DNA of 64,000 nt from Oxalobacteraceae sp. CFBP 13730. Lineage in GTDB: Bacteria > Pseudomonadota > Gammaproteobacteria > Burkholderiales > Burkholderiaceae_D. Below, in pieces: positions 7,940 to 16,388 of this stretch. The notes beneath the pieces were generated by a model that saw only the letters and a program-made list of their open reading frames with translations, searched no databases and was not told where the DNA came from. How positions within the stretch are numbered: position 1 is the first letter of the stretch; every line of letters starts with the position of its first letter. The position numbers and the translations under genes were made by a program. The DNA is taken from assembly GCA_014841835.1 (NCBI GenBank), contig JACYUQ010000003.1, positions 558,001 to 622,000 on the forward strand, in the 5' to 3' direction.

Positions 7940-9436
7940 ATGCACACGACCACCCCGGCACCCCGGCCTTCACTCTCGCCCGCCAGCGCCAGCCTGCACG
8001 GCCACGACACGGTAACGCTGGCGCAGGCCATGGGGCTGCTCGCGACCGTGGGCGACCTGGCCATGGGCCAGCCCATCGACGCGTCCGCGCGCGCCGCACG
8101 TCTGGCCGCACGCATCGCACTGGCTGCCGGTGGCGATGCCACTGCTGCTGCGCATGCGCGCATGGTGGCCCGCCTGCGCTGGTCCGGCAGTACCGCCACG
8201 GCCACCGGCTTTGCCACGCTGCTGGGAGACGACATCGGTGGCCGCCACGCGATGCTGAGCCGCACGCTCAGTGCGCAGCAGGCCGCGCGCCTCGACCAGG
8301 TCAGGCATCACCTCACACCACTGGCTGCCATCCACTGCGAGGTTGCCGGCGACATCGCCGCCATGCTGGGCCTGCCGGCCCCGGTCGAACACGGCCTGCG
8401 CCATCTGTTCGAACGTGTCGATGGCCGCGGCCGGCCCCATGGCCTGGAAGACAATGGGGTGCCGGCCGTCGTGCAGTACGTGGCGCTGGCCGGCGACATC
8501 GAGATCCTCACGCGCGTGCATGGATTCAGCGCGGCGCTGTCGATGGTCACGCGCCTGGGTGGCGTCAGGTATCCGGCGGCGCTGGTCGCGCAGGTGACGC
8601 CGCACGCCCAGGCGTGGCTCGAGGCACCGGGCGCGCTGGAGGAACCGGCGCTGCCGAACGACTTCCTGCCGCTGTCGGTGCCACTCACACTGGTGGCCGA
8701 CACCGTCGAACTGAAGCTGCCCTGGCTGGCGGGCCATGCGCGCCGCGTGGCGCGGCTGGTGCAGATTGCTGCGCAAGGGATCGGTCTGGCGGACGCCGAC
8801 CAGCGCAGTCTGGCGCGCGCGGCGCTGCTGCACGGGATCGGACGCGCCGCCGTGTCGAACACCGTCTGGGAACGCAGAAGCAAACCGGGTAGCGCCGACT
8901 GGGAGGCCATCCGCCGCGCGCCCTACTGGACGGCCCGCATCGGCAACCGGATCGACGGCATCGAGGCCGACGCACAGCTGGCCTCGCAGGTTTATGAACG
9001 GCTCGATGGCAGCGGCTACTTTCGCAGTCTGGACACCACCACGCTCGGCATGCCGCAACGCCTGCTGGCGGCAGCGACGGTCTACGTCGCCCTGCGCTCG
9101 CCGCGGCCATGGCGCGCCGCGCACGAACCGGCGTCGACGCTGGCGTTACTGGAAGCACAGGTGACGGGCGGACGGCTCGATCGCACTGCGGTGGACGCCG
9201 TACTGGCCGCCGCTGCCACGGCGTCCGTCATACCGCCAGCGGGCCAGGTTTTGTCAGCGCGCGAGATCGACGTGCTGCAGCGTCTCAGCCTGGGTGAGGC
9301 TGGCAAGGACGCCGCGCGCGCGATGCGCATCAGTACCGGTGCCGTGCGCACGCATGTCGAAAGCATCCTGGGCAAGCTCGGATGCGCGACCCGCGCCGCC
9401 GCGACCTTTCGCGCGCTGACGCTGGGGCTGATTTAA
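7940..9436 (+). CDS. Double degenerate HD-GYP protein with C-terminal LuxR helix-turn-helix
   Basis: A 498-residue regulator. Two segments resemble HD-GYP phosphodiesterase halves: residues about 35-200 (with HLFERVDGRGRPHGL) and about 255-400 (with H266, ALLHGIGRAA and YERLDGSGYF at 352-361). The HD pair is altered to H298-G299 and the HHE motif is lost (YE at 352-353), so c-di-GMP hydrolysis is unlikely. Residues about 437-498 form a LuxR-type HTH (LSAREIDVLQRLSLGE, then VRTHVESILGKLG). It is probably a transcription factor with a sensing or pseudo-enzyme region. It starts 53 bases after ycgR and ends overlapping the convergent PEP-CTERM gene by 4 bases. Confidence 0.85.
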   Translation: MHTTTPAPRPSLSPASASLHGHDTVTLAQAMGLLATVGDLAMGQPIDASARAARLAARIALAAGGDATAAAHARMVARLRWSGSTATATGFATLLGDDIGGRHAMLSRTLSAQQAARLDQVRHHLTPLAAIHCEVAGDIAAMLGLPAPVEHGLRHLFERVDGRGRPHGLEDNGVPAVVQYVALAGDIEILTRVHGFSAALSMVTRLGGVRYPAALVAQVTPHAQAWLEAPGALEEPALPNDFLPLSVPLTLVADTVELKLPWLAGHARRVARLVQIAAQGIGLADADQRSLARAALLHGIGRAAVSNTVWERRSKPGSADWEAIRRAPYWTARIGNRIDGIEADAQLASQVYERLDGSGYFRSLDTTTLGMPQRLLAAATVYVALRSPRPWRAAHEPASTLALLEAQVTGGRLDRTAVDAVLAAAATASVIPPAGQVLSAREIDVLQRLSLGEAGKDAARAMRISTGAVRTHVESILGKLGCATRAAATFRALTLGLI

Positions 9437-10017
9437 GACTGCGTGCGGCGGAGGCGCAACACGCCGGCCATGCCCAGGCCCGCCAGCAGCAGCGCCAGCG
9501 AACCCGGCTCCGGCACCTCGGTCGCATCGGCAAAGCTGAAGTCGTCCATCGCATACGAGCCCTGTGCGCCACTGGAGACGACGACCGTGTCAATCGCGCG
9601 ATCCCAGCCGGCGTCCAGATACGCAGCCACGCCGGACAGTTGCAGCGCCGCCGTACTGGCGACCAGCAAACCCTGGAAGTACAGGTCAAAGCGCACGCTG
9701 CTGTCCTCATAGCCCGAGAACCAGGCACCCTCGAACACGGTGGGCGCGAGGAAGCGGATCGTGCTGGCCACCGGCCCGCCGTCGATCCAGTCGGTGGATA
9801 CCCGGCCCGTGCCGGAATGGGCGGCAAATGGATCCTGCTCGCTCGTGAAGACATTCAGGCCGGCGCCCGACCAGTCGAGGCCACCGTAGTTGGGGGCGAC
9901 GGCGGCATAGCCGTCAGGGCCGACGATGTCGTCGAAGTCGAGTACGGTCGCCGAAGCGAAGGGTGCGCACAGCGCAAAGGCGACGGCTGCGGCCGCGTTA
10001 CGAAGCATGGGATGCAT
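9433..10017 (-). CDS. PEP-CTERM sorted secreted protein
   Basis: Exported protein of 194 residues. It has an N-terminal signal peptide (about 1-24, ending FASA) and a C-terminal PEP-CTERM sorting tag: VPEPGSLALLLAGLG, a hydrophobic helix, then RLRRTQS. Such proteins are processed by an exosortase (not in the window) and are typical of exopolysaccharide-making betaproteobacteria. The central domain starts VLDFDDI and is beta-rich, with no recognised enzyme motif. The ATG at 10017 is chosen because AGGA lies 5 bases upstream; an in-frame ATG at 10050 is the alternative. It lies 35 bases after the phospholipase gene and is probably co-transcribed with it. Confidence 0.85.
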   Translation of the reverse strand: MHPMLRNAAAAVAFALCAPFASATVLDFDDIVGPDGYAAVAPNYGGLDWSGAGLNVFTSEQDPFAAHSGTGRVSTDWIDGGPVASTIRFLAPTVFEGAWFSGYEDSSVRFDLYFQGLLVASTAALQLSGVAAYLDAGWDRAIDTVVVSSGAQGSYAMDDFSFADATEVPEPGSLALLLAGLGMAGVLRLRRTQS

Positions 10018-10052
10018 GGAATTCCTGTTGATGGTGATGGAAGCGAACATGG

Positions 10053-12296
10053 TCAGACCAGGCCCAGTGCCGGATCGCTGACCGTGTGGCGGCCGGTTTC
10101 GACGCGGCCCGCAAAGCGCCGCAGGTAATCGGGCTGGCCCGAGACCGTGGCACTCAGGTCGTACCAATAACCATTGGCCGCCAGTGGAATGCGCACGAGC
10201 AGTTCGGTGCGCGGCGCCAGCGTGTGCAGCTGGCGCAGTTGCGCATAGGCGTTCGCATTCAGGTTGAACGTGCACGGCGCCGCGCCGGCATTCATCAGGC
10301 GCAGTACCAGCTCGCCCGTGGCGGCATCGCAGCGCACGTGGACGTCCGGGCGCGCCTGGCCCGCGGCAACGGCGCGCAGCGCGCTGCCGGTAAAGTGGCG
10401 GTGATAGCCGTTCGGGCCCAGCACCCACAAGTCGTACGCACCGCCCACTGCGGGCGTCCAGTTGTCGGCCAGCGATTTGCCTGCCTCGACGGTGTAGCGG
10501 CGCGGTACGGCCGCCAGGTTCTTGCGGTCGTAGACGTGGAAGACCGCGCCCTGGCGTCCGGTGTTGATGAAGTTCAGCGTGACCTGCACGGCAGCCATCG
10601 TGGCACCGGGCTGCACCTGGCAGGTCGTGGCCAGTTCATACGGCAGCGCGCGCGATGGCCGCGTGCCCGGGGCCTGGACCGGCATCTGCGGCGACGCCGG
10701 CGGCGCGATCTGCGCCAGGCGTTGCTGCGCGGCGCGCAGGGCGTCGGCCTGGCTGCGATTGGTGCGGCCCTGCAGTGCTGGCAGCGCCTCGTCGTTCGGT
10801 GTCGCAAAATTGAAGGCGCTGGTCAGATCGCCGCAGACGGCGCGGCGGTACGCGCTGATGTTCGGCTCGATGACACCGAAGCGCGTTTCCAGGAAGCGCA
10901 GCACCGACGTGTGGTCGAAGACCTGCGAATTGACCCAGCCGCCGCGGCTCCACGGTGAAATCACATACATTGGCACGCGCGGTCCGGGTCCGTAGACGCG
11001 CCCGTCCGCCGCCGGTTGGCGGGTGCTGCCGGCAGGCCGGGGGTGCGTGTAGTATTCCGGGCCCAGCGCGCCAGGCGACAGCGTGGTCTTGCCGGCGTAG
11101 CCGCCCTTGCCGTCCGGCGATGGCGCCGAGGGCGACGGCACGTGGTCGAAGTAGCCATCGTTCTCGTCGAAGTTGACGATCAGGACCGTCTTGCTCCAGA
11201 CCTCGGGGTTGGCTGTCAGCGCATCGAGCACCTCTTGCAGGAACCAGGCGCCCTGCACCGGGCTGGATGGGCCCGGGTGTTCGCAATAGATCGATGGCGC
11301 GTTGATCCACGACACCTGCGGCAGCTTGCCGGCGCGGATATCGCGCTTGAAGGCGTCCAGGTACTGCTCGGGCTGGGTCCCCGGCAAGGTGTTGGCGATG
11401 CCCTTGTAGAGCGGGTTCTTCGCGTTGTCGGTCGCCGCATCGTAGGCGTGGTACGGCAGCGCCTGGCCCGTGTTGGTGTACGGCTGGCCTGGGGCGCCGC
11501 CGCTCGATACCGGATAGCCCGACGCGATATTGGCGCGCCGGAACTGGCGGAACGCGCCCAGCATGTTGTCGCCCCATTCGTCGGGCATGTTCTGGTAGCT
11601 GATCCAGCTCACGCCGGCCGCCTCAAGACGCTCGGCATACGTGGTCCAGGTGTAGCCGGTGTTGACGCCACCCGGGAGGCCGTCGATCGCGTCCCACTCG
11701 TTGGAGACGAAGGCCGTGCCGGTGGGCCCGGCGCCATTGGTGCCGGTCAGGAAGAACGATCGGTTCGCGTCGGTTCCGGTGTGCATCGCGCAGTGGTAGG
11801 CGTCGCAAACGGTGAACGCATTGGCCAGCGCAAACGCGAACGGGATTTCGCTTTCCTCGAAGTAGCCCATCGAGATGGGATTCTTGTAGCGCGGCCACTG
11901 GTCCATGCGGCCGTTGTCCCAGGCCAGTTGACTGTCGAGCCAATCGTGCGGCGTGCCATTCACGCGCTGGGCGTTGCCACGGCTGGCGTCCAGGTGGAAC
12001 GGCATCACGACGTTGCCGTTGGCCAGGCGCTGCTGCCAGACACTGCGCCCTTCGGGCAGCGGGATCGTGAAGCGGTCACCAAAGCCACGCACGCCCTTGA
12101 GCGTGCCGAAATAATGGTCGAAGGCGCGGTTTTCCTGCATCAGGATCACGACGTGCTCGACATCGCGGATGGTGCCGGTCACGTTATTGGCCGGGATGGC
12201 AAGGGCGCGCTGGATGGCAGGCGGAAAGGCGGCAAAGGTGCCGGCGGCGATACCCGCGCGCGCACTGTTGCGCAGGAAACTGCGTCGTGAGGTCAT
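10053..12296 (-). CDS. plcN: Phosphocholine-specific phospholipase C, Tat-exported
   Basis: Non-haemolytic-type phospholipase C of 747 residues that cleaves phosphatidylcholine to release phosphocholine. The N-terminus carries a twin-arginine signal (TSRRSFLR) and an alanine-rich hydrophobic stretch. The catalytic phosphoesterase part starts near residue 45 with the family signature HVVILMQENRAFDHYFGTL and contains NFDENDGYFDHV further on. The last 200 residues fit the two small C-terminal beta-domains of PlcN/PlcH. Gene and length match the family fully. A possible Pho box lies about 100 bases upstream, consistent with phosphate-scavenging control. Confidence 0.93.
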   Translation of the reverse strand: MTSRRSFLRNSARAGIAAGTFAAFPPAIQRALAIPANNVTGTIRDVEHVVILMQENRAFDHYFGTLKGVRGFGDRFTIPLPEGRSVWQQRLANGNVVMPFHLDASRGNAQRVNGTPHDWLDSQLAWDNGRMDQWPRYKNPISMGYFEESEIPFAFALANAFTVCDAYHCAMHTGTDANRSFFLTGTNGAGPTGTAFVSNEWDAIDGLPGGVNTGYTWTTYAERLEAAGVSWISYQNMPDEWGDNMLGAFRQFRRANIASGYPVSSGGAPGQPYTNTGQALPYHAYDAATDNAKNPLYKGIANTLPGTQPEQYLDAFKRDIRAGKLPQVSWINAPSIYCEHPGPSSPVQGAWFLQEVLDALTANPEVWSKTVLIVNFDENDGYFDHVPSPSAPSPDGKGGYAGKTTLSPGALGPEYYTHPRPAGSTRQPAADGRVYGPGPRVPMYVISPWSRGGWVNSQVFDHTSVLRFLETRFGVIEPNISAYRRAVCGDLTSAFNFATPNDEALPALQGRTNRSQADALRAAQQRLAQIAPPASPQMPVQAPGTRPSRALPYELATTCQVQPGATMAAVQVTLNFINTGRQGAVFHVYDRKNLAAVPRRYTVEAGKSLADNWTPAVGGAYDLWVLGPNGYHRHFTGSALRAVAAGQARPDVHVRCDAATGELVLRLMNAGAAPCTFNLNANAYAQLRQLHTLAPRTELLVRIPLAANGYWYDLSATVSGQPDYLRRFAGRVETGRHTVSDPALGLV

Positions 12297-12397
12297 AGGA
12301 TCTATCCAAAGACGTAAGTGTTTTATCCAGGAAACTTATGTTGCAAAGTGTTATCTTGCCGACATGATGCAAGACGGCGCCAGCGTACGCTCCGATC

Positions 12398-12415
12398 GTG
12401 ACGACGCCATGACAC
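12398..12415 (-). promoter_or_regulatory. Candidate Pho box upstream of phospholipase C
   Basis: On the minus strand the sequence reads GTGTCAT, four bases, TCGTCAC: two GTCA half-sites 11 bases apart, 11 of 14 positions matching the PhoB consensus (CTGTCAT-N4-CTGTCAY). A weak -10 (TACGCT) follows at a suitable distance. The site is about 100 bases before the plcN start. Confidence 0.4.
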
Positions 12416-12518
12416 ATTCCTGAACTGCCGGGAAACCTCGCAGCAACCTGAAAACAACATTCGACGTTGTCACGCAATTATGTTTTCAAAGAAATGTTGC
12501 GCACGATTGGAATTTTAT

Positions 12519-12547
12519 TTGCCTGTTTGCAACCCGACACCTATAGT
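12519..12547 (+). promoter_or_regulatory. Sigma-70-type promoter of the kinase/pilus operon
   Basis: TTGCCT (12519-12524), a 17-base spacer and TATAGT (12542-12547), 48 bases before the histidine kinase ATG, in an AT-rich gap of 298 bases. The same gap holds the divergent plcN control region; nothing else was recognised in it. Confidence 0.5.
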
Positions 12548-12594
12548 TTCGATCGTTACACTTCGTTAGATTCCATTTTCTCAAGTCCAACCGC

Positions 12595-14424
12595 ATGAAA
12601 CTCAACCGCATCGGCATCATCCTCATCGCCTGTGCGCTGGCTGCCATCACCCTCGTCGTCGCATTGCTCGTGGTCCGGCAGCAGGCCAGCCAGGCGGCGC
12701 AGGTGCGCAACAAGGGTGTCGGACTGGTCAAGGCGCTCAGCACGGTTCCGATGTCCCTCCTCGCCGACAGCAGCGGCCGCGGCGGTGTGCTTGCCGCCGT
12801 GCTTGCGTCGAACGCTGACAGCGACTTCGCGTATGTCACGATTGGGGATGCGAACGGCCGCACGCTGGCCGAAATCGCGGGCAGCGGCAGCATCACGCCC
12901 GCCACGCCACTGCCTGCCGATGCGCGCACCGGCTTCGGCGAACGGACGCTGCCGGCAGCGAACGGCGGCGCCCCGCTGCGCGAATTCTATGGTCCGCTGG
13001 CCGATGCCAGCGGCGGCCCGGCATTTGTCCGGGTGGGCTTCCACCAGCCCGGCTTTACCGTGCTGGCGCAGGATGTGTCGTTCCTTGCGCTGCTGGCGCT
13101 GATGATGTTTCTGGTCGTGCCGGTCATGTACGTCGTCATCAAGCGCGAAATGGCGCCGCTGGCGGCGCTCAGCCAGCAACTGCGCGGCCAGCTGCGCCAG
13201 CTCGCCGCGCCCGGCAGGCCGGATCAGCCCGGCGCCGACGATATGCGCGAACTGATCACGAATATGCAGCACTATCTCGACCAGGCCGGCGCCCGCATCG
13301 TCCAGCTCGAGGAAGGCTCGCTCAACACCACCGCCGACAACCGCCTGCTGCAATACGGCAGCAAGAAGCTCAACGCGGCGCTGCAGTCGCTGCCGGACGG
13401 CCTGTTGATGCTCGATCCGGCCGGCGACGTCACGTTCGCCTCCGGCAAGGTCGAGCCCCTGCTGGGCATCCCGATGGACCAGATTCTGGGACAGCCGCTC
13501 GATGCGTGGTGCTGCGATCCGGCGCTGCGCACGCTGTTCGGCCGCTACAGCGGCGACCTGCGCGACAACGCCCGCTCGCACAAGGTCGACTTCGCGCCGC
13601 AGAATGTCGAAGGCCGGCAGCTGAGCGCCACCGCGCAACCGCTCAGCGGCGGCCACGGCACGATGTCGTTCGGCACGCTGGTCGTGCTGCGCGACGTGAC
13701 CCGCGAATACCTGGCGCGCCAGGCGGGCAATGACTTCGTGGCCCACGTCTCGCACGAACTCAAGTCGCCGCTGAACGTCATCGGCATGTACGCCGAGATG
13801 CTGGCCGACAGCGACGACGAGAGCATGCGGGTCGAATCGCTGAACGTGATCCAGGACGAGATCGAGCGCATGAATGCGCTGGTCGGCAACCTGCTCAATG
13901 TGAGCAAGCTGGAAACCGGCAGCATGAGCCCCGAACGCAACCGCGTGCGCCTCGACGACATGCTGCGCGACGCGTACGAGCAGGCGCTGCCACGCGCCGA
14001 AGGCAAGCAGCTGCGCGTGCTGCTCGACCTGCCGCGCGAACTCGAGGCCGTGGCGATCGACAAGGACCTGTTCCGCATTGCGCTGAACAACCTCCTGACC
14101 AATGCCATCAAATACAACCGTCCGGGCGGCAGCGTGACGCTGGCGGCCCGCAATGAGGACAATGAAATCGTGATCAGCGTACGCGACACCGGCATCGGCA
14201 TCGCGCCGGAAGCCCAGGACCGCATCTTCGAGAAGTTCTACCGCGTCAGCGAAGCGGGCGCCGCCACCCAGCGCGGTGGCCACGGCCTGGGGCTGTACCT
14301 GGCCGCCCAGATCGTCGAACTGCACCACGGCCGCCTGGTCGTCGAAAGCGAGCCGGGCGTGGGCAGCACCTTCTCGGTCCACCTGAAGATCGTTTCCGCG
14401 CCGGCCGGCGCCGCCGTGTTATGA
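12595..14424 (+). CDS. Membrane PAS sensor histidine kinase
   Basis: A 609-residue two-component sensor. A membrane helix at about 5-27, a periplasmic region to about 160, a second helix at about 161-183, then a PAS domain at about 255-375. The kinase core has the H-box VAHVSHELKSPLN with phospho-acceptor H387, an N-box (NNLLTNAIKYNRPG), a G1 box DTGIGIAPE and a G2 box GGHGLGLYL. The stop overlaps the response regulator ATG (ATGA type), so both are made together. Its position as first gene of the pilus run suggests it senses an envelope cue controlling that machine; the ligand is unknown. Confidence 0.93.
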   Translation: MKLNRIGIILIACALAAITLVVALLVVRQQASQAAQVRNKGVGLVKALSTVPMSLLADSSGRGGVLAAVLASNADSDFAYVTIGDANGRTLAEIAGSGSITPATPLPADARTGFGERTLPAANGGAPLREFYGPLADASGGPAFVRVGFHQPGFTVLAQDVSFLALLALMMFLVVPVMYVVIKREMAPLAALSQQLRGQLRQLAAPGRPDQPGADDMRELITNMQHYLDQAGARIVQLEEGSLNTTADNRLLQYGSKKLNAALQSLPDGLLMLDPAGDVTFASGKVEPLLGIPMDQILGQPLDAWCCDPALRTLFGRYSGDLRDNARSHKVDFAPQNVEGRQLSATAQPLSGGHGTMSFGTLVVLRDVTREYLARQAGNDFVAHVSHELKSPLNVIGMYAEMLADSDDESMRVESLNVIQDEIERMNALVGNLLNVSKLETGSMSPERNRVRLDDMLRDAYEQALPRAEGKQLRVLLDLPRELEAVAIDKDLFRIALNNLLTNAIKYNRPGGSVTLAARNEDNEIVISVRDTGIGIAPEAQDRIFEKFYRVSEAGAATQRGGHGLGLYLAAQIVELHHGRLVVESEPGVGSTFSVHLKIVSAPAGAAVL

Positions 14425-14798
14425 AGCCGCGCCACATCCTGCTCGTCGACGACGAGCCCCATGTCCTGCGCGTGCTGCGCCTGTCGCTCGAACGCGAAGG
14501 CTATCTCGTCGTCACCGCCAGCGATGGCAACGCGGCGCTGGCCTGCATGACGCAGCAGCTGCCCGACGTCCTGATCAGCGATATCCAGATGGACGGCATG
14601 GACGGGCGCACGCTGTGTCCGCTGGCCCGCGCCACCTATCCGGACCACCCGTTCCTGATTCTGGTCATGACCTCGATGACCGCGCTCGACGAACGAACCT
14701 GGGCGCGTGAACTGGCCAATACCGAATTCCTTGAAAAACCCCTGAGTCCGCGCCAGCTGGTGGCGCGGTTGTCCCGCCATTTTGCGGCCCTGGCGTGA
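14421..14798 (+). CDS. Single-domain response regulator (REC only)
   Basis: Receiver domain of 125 residues with no output domain. The acidic pocket D10-D11, the phospho-acceptor D54 in LISDIQMDGMDG, the conserved Thr in VMTSMT and the Lys of FLEKPLSP are all present, so it should accept phosphate from the kinase with which it overlaps by 4 bases. Lacking an output domain, it must act by protein contact or pass phosphate on. The HD-GYP protein and the STAS-bearing ATPase coded directly after it are natural candidates, but this is inference. Confidence 0.92.
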   Translation: MKPRHILLVDDEPHVLRVLRLSLEREGYLVVTASDGNAALACMTQQLPDVLISDIQMDGMDGRTLCPLARATYPDHPFLILVMTSMTALDERTWARELANTEFLEKPLSPRQLVARLSRHFAALA

Positions 14799-14825
14799 CG
14801 CCGCGCCAGCCACCAAAGCCTGCCC

Positions 14826-16388
14826 ATGTCCCTTGATCTTCTGCCGACCCTCGACTACACCCGCCACGAGCGCTGGCTGCGCCGCAGCACCGGGAGCGAT
14901 TACTCACTGGCCGTCTGCGACGCCGCTGGCGCGCCCTGCTGGAGCGCACCGGGCGACAGCACGCTCGCATCATGGATCACGGCGCTCAATGCCAGCGGCT
15001 TTGCCTGGCCGTCCACGGGCGACGGCATGCAGCGCCACGATGCCGGTGACGCCACCCTGCTCTACACGCCGATCATCGCCAAGAGCGGCCTGATCGGCTA
15101 CCTCGCGGTCCGTGCGGACACGGCTGCGACGGCGAACACTGCGGCCACCGACGTGCCGTTCGCGTGGGACGCACTGGCCGAAGCGCTGGAAGACATCGCC
15201 AGCACGATTGCCGACGACTGCCGCACGCAGGGCGAGCTCGATGCGATGGCCGACGAGCTGTCGGACCGCTACGAAGAGCTGCACCTCGTGTACGCCATCG
15301 ACCGCCAGGTGCAGGACATGACCAGCGGCGAAGACCTGTTCGGCGAGCTGCTCGAGAGCTGGGCCGCCCATATGGATGCCGACGTTGCCGCCTTCATCAA
15401 GCCGGGCGAGAACCTGTGCGTGTCGGCCACCAACCTGTCGGCGCCGATCCACAACCTGGATCTGGTGCTGGTCGAGATGCGCGGCGACCTGTACCGCTTC
15501 TCGCATTCGTCGCGCCAGCCGATCGTCATGAACGAGGCCGACGATCCGCGCCGCGCCTACATCTTCACCGACATGCCGTTCAAGATCCTGTGCTGCCCGG
15601 TCTTCCAGGACAAGTCGGTCGTGGCGATCCTGGTGCTGCTCAACCATGCGGACAAGGAAGACTTCAGCAACAGCGACCGCAAGCTGGGCGAAGTGCTGGC
15701 CAATCATTTGTCGAGCCTGTCGCGCATGCACAGCATGCTGGCTGAAACGAGCAAGTTCAACCAGCAAATGGCGGCCGCGCTGATCGAGGCGGTCGAAGCG
15801 AAAGACCCATACACGCGCGGCCACAGCGAGCGCGTGCACCACATCGCCATGGAAATCGGCCGCGCACTGCGCCTGCCGCCGCGCGAACTGGACAACCTGT
15901 TCTGGGGTTCGCTCCTGCACGACGTGGGCAAGATCGGCATTCCCGATGCCGTGCTGTGCAAGCCGGGGCGCCTGACGCGCGATGAATTCACCTTCATCAT
16001 GGTCCATCCCGAGCGCAGCTACGAAATCCTGCGCCACATCGACCGCCTCAAGGGCGCGGTGCCGGGCGCGCGCCATCACCAGGAAAAGTACGACGGCACC
16101 GGCTATCCGCATGGCCTGGCCGGCAACGACATTCCGTACAACGCGCGCATCATCGCGGTGGCCGACACCTACGACTCGATCACCAGCTCGCGCGCCTACC
16201 GCGCCGGACGCAGCCACGAAGTGGCAATGGCCGAGATCGCGCGCTGCGCCGGCACCCAGCTCGACCCGGGCGTGGTGGCGATGTTCGACACCGTGTGCCG
16301 CGCCGAACCGGGCTGGATCGCCGAGTTCCGCATCGCCCGCGATCCGGTCCCGGCCGCAGCACCTTCCCAAGCCGTCGCCACCGCATGA
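14826..16388 (+). CDS. GAF/HD-GYP c-di-GMP phosphodiesterase
   Basis: A 520-residue protein with an N-terminal region of unclear fold (about 1-150), a GAF-like domain (about 160-310) and an HD-GYP domain (about 320-490). The metal-site motifs read TRGHSERV, LLHDVGK (H365-D366) and HHQEKYDGTGYP (H417-Y427). In the last, the second His of the canonical HHExxDGxGYP is Gln (Q419), preceded by H417-H418. Hydrolysis of c-di-GMP is likely but this substitution makes activity less certain. Its stop overlaps the ATPase start by 4 bases, so it probably sets local c-di-GMP for the pilus ATPase. Confidence 0.9.
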   Translation: MSLDLLPTLDYTRHERWLRRSTGSDYSLAVCDAAGAPCWSAPGDSTLASWITALNASGFAWPSTGDGMQRHDAGDATLLYTPIIAKSGLIGYLAVRADTAATANTAATDVPFAWDALAEALEDIASTIADDCRTQGELDAMADELSDRYEELHLVYAIDRQVQDMTSGEDLFGELLESWAAHMDADVAAFIKPGENLCVSATNLSAPIHNLDLVLVEMRGDLYRFSHSSRQPIVMNEADDPRRAYIFTDMPFKILCCPVFQDKSVVAILVLLNHADKEDFSNSDRKLGEVLANHLSSLSRMHSMLAETSKFNQQMAAALIEAVEAKDPYTRGHSERVHHIAMEIGRALRLPPRELDNLFWGSLLHDVGKIGIPDAVLCKPGRLTRDEFTFIMVHPERSYEILRHIDRLKGAVPGARHHQEKYDGTGYPHGLAGNDIPYNARIIAVADTYDSITSSRAYRAGRSHEVAMAEIARCAGTQLDPGVVAMFDTVCRAEPGWIAEFRIARDPVPAAAPSQAVATA

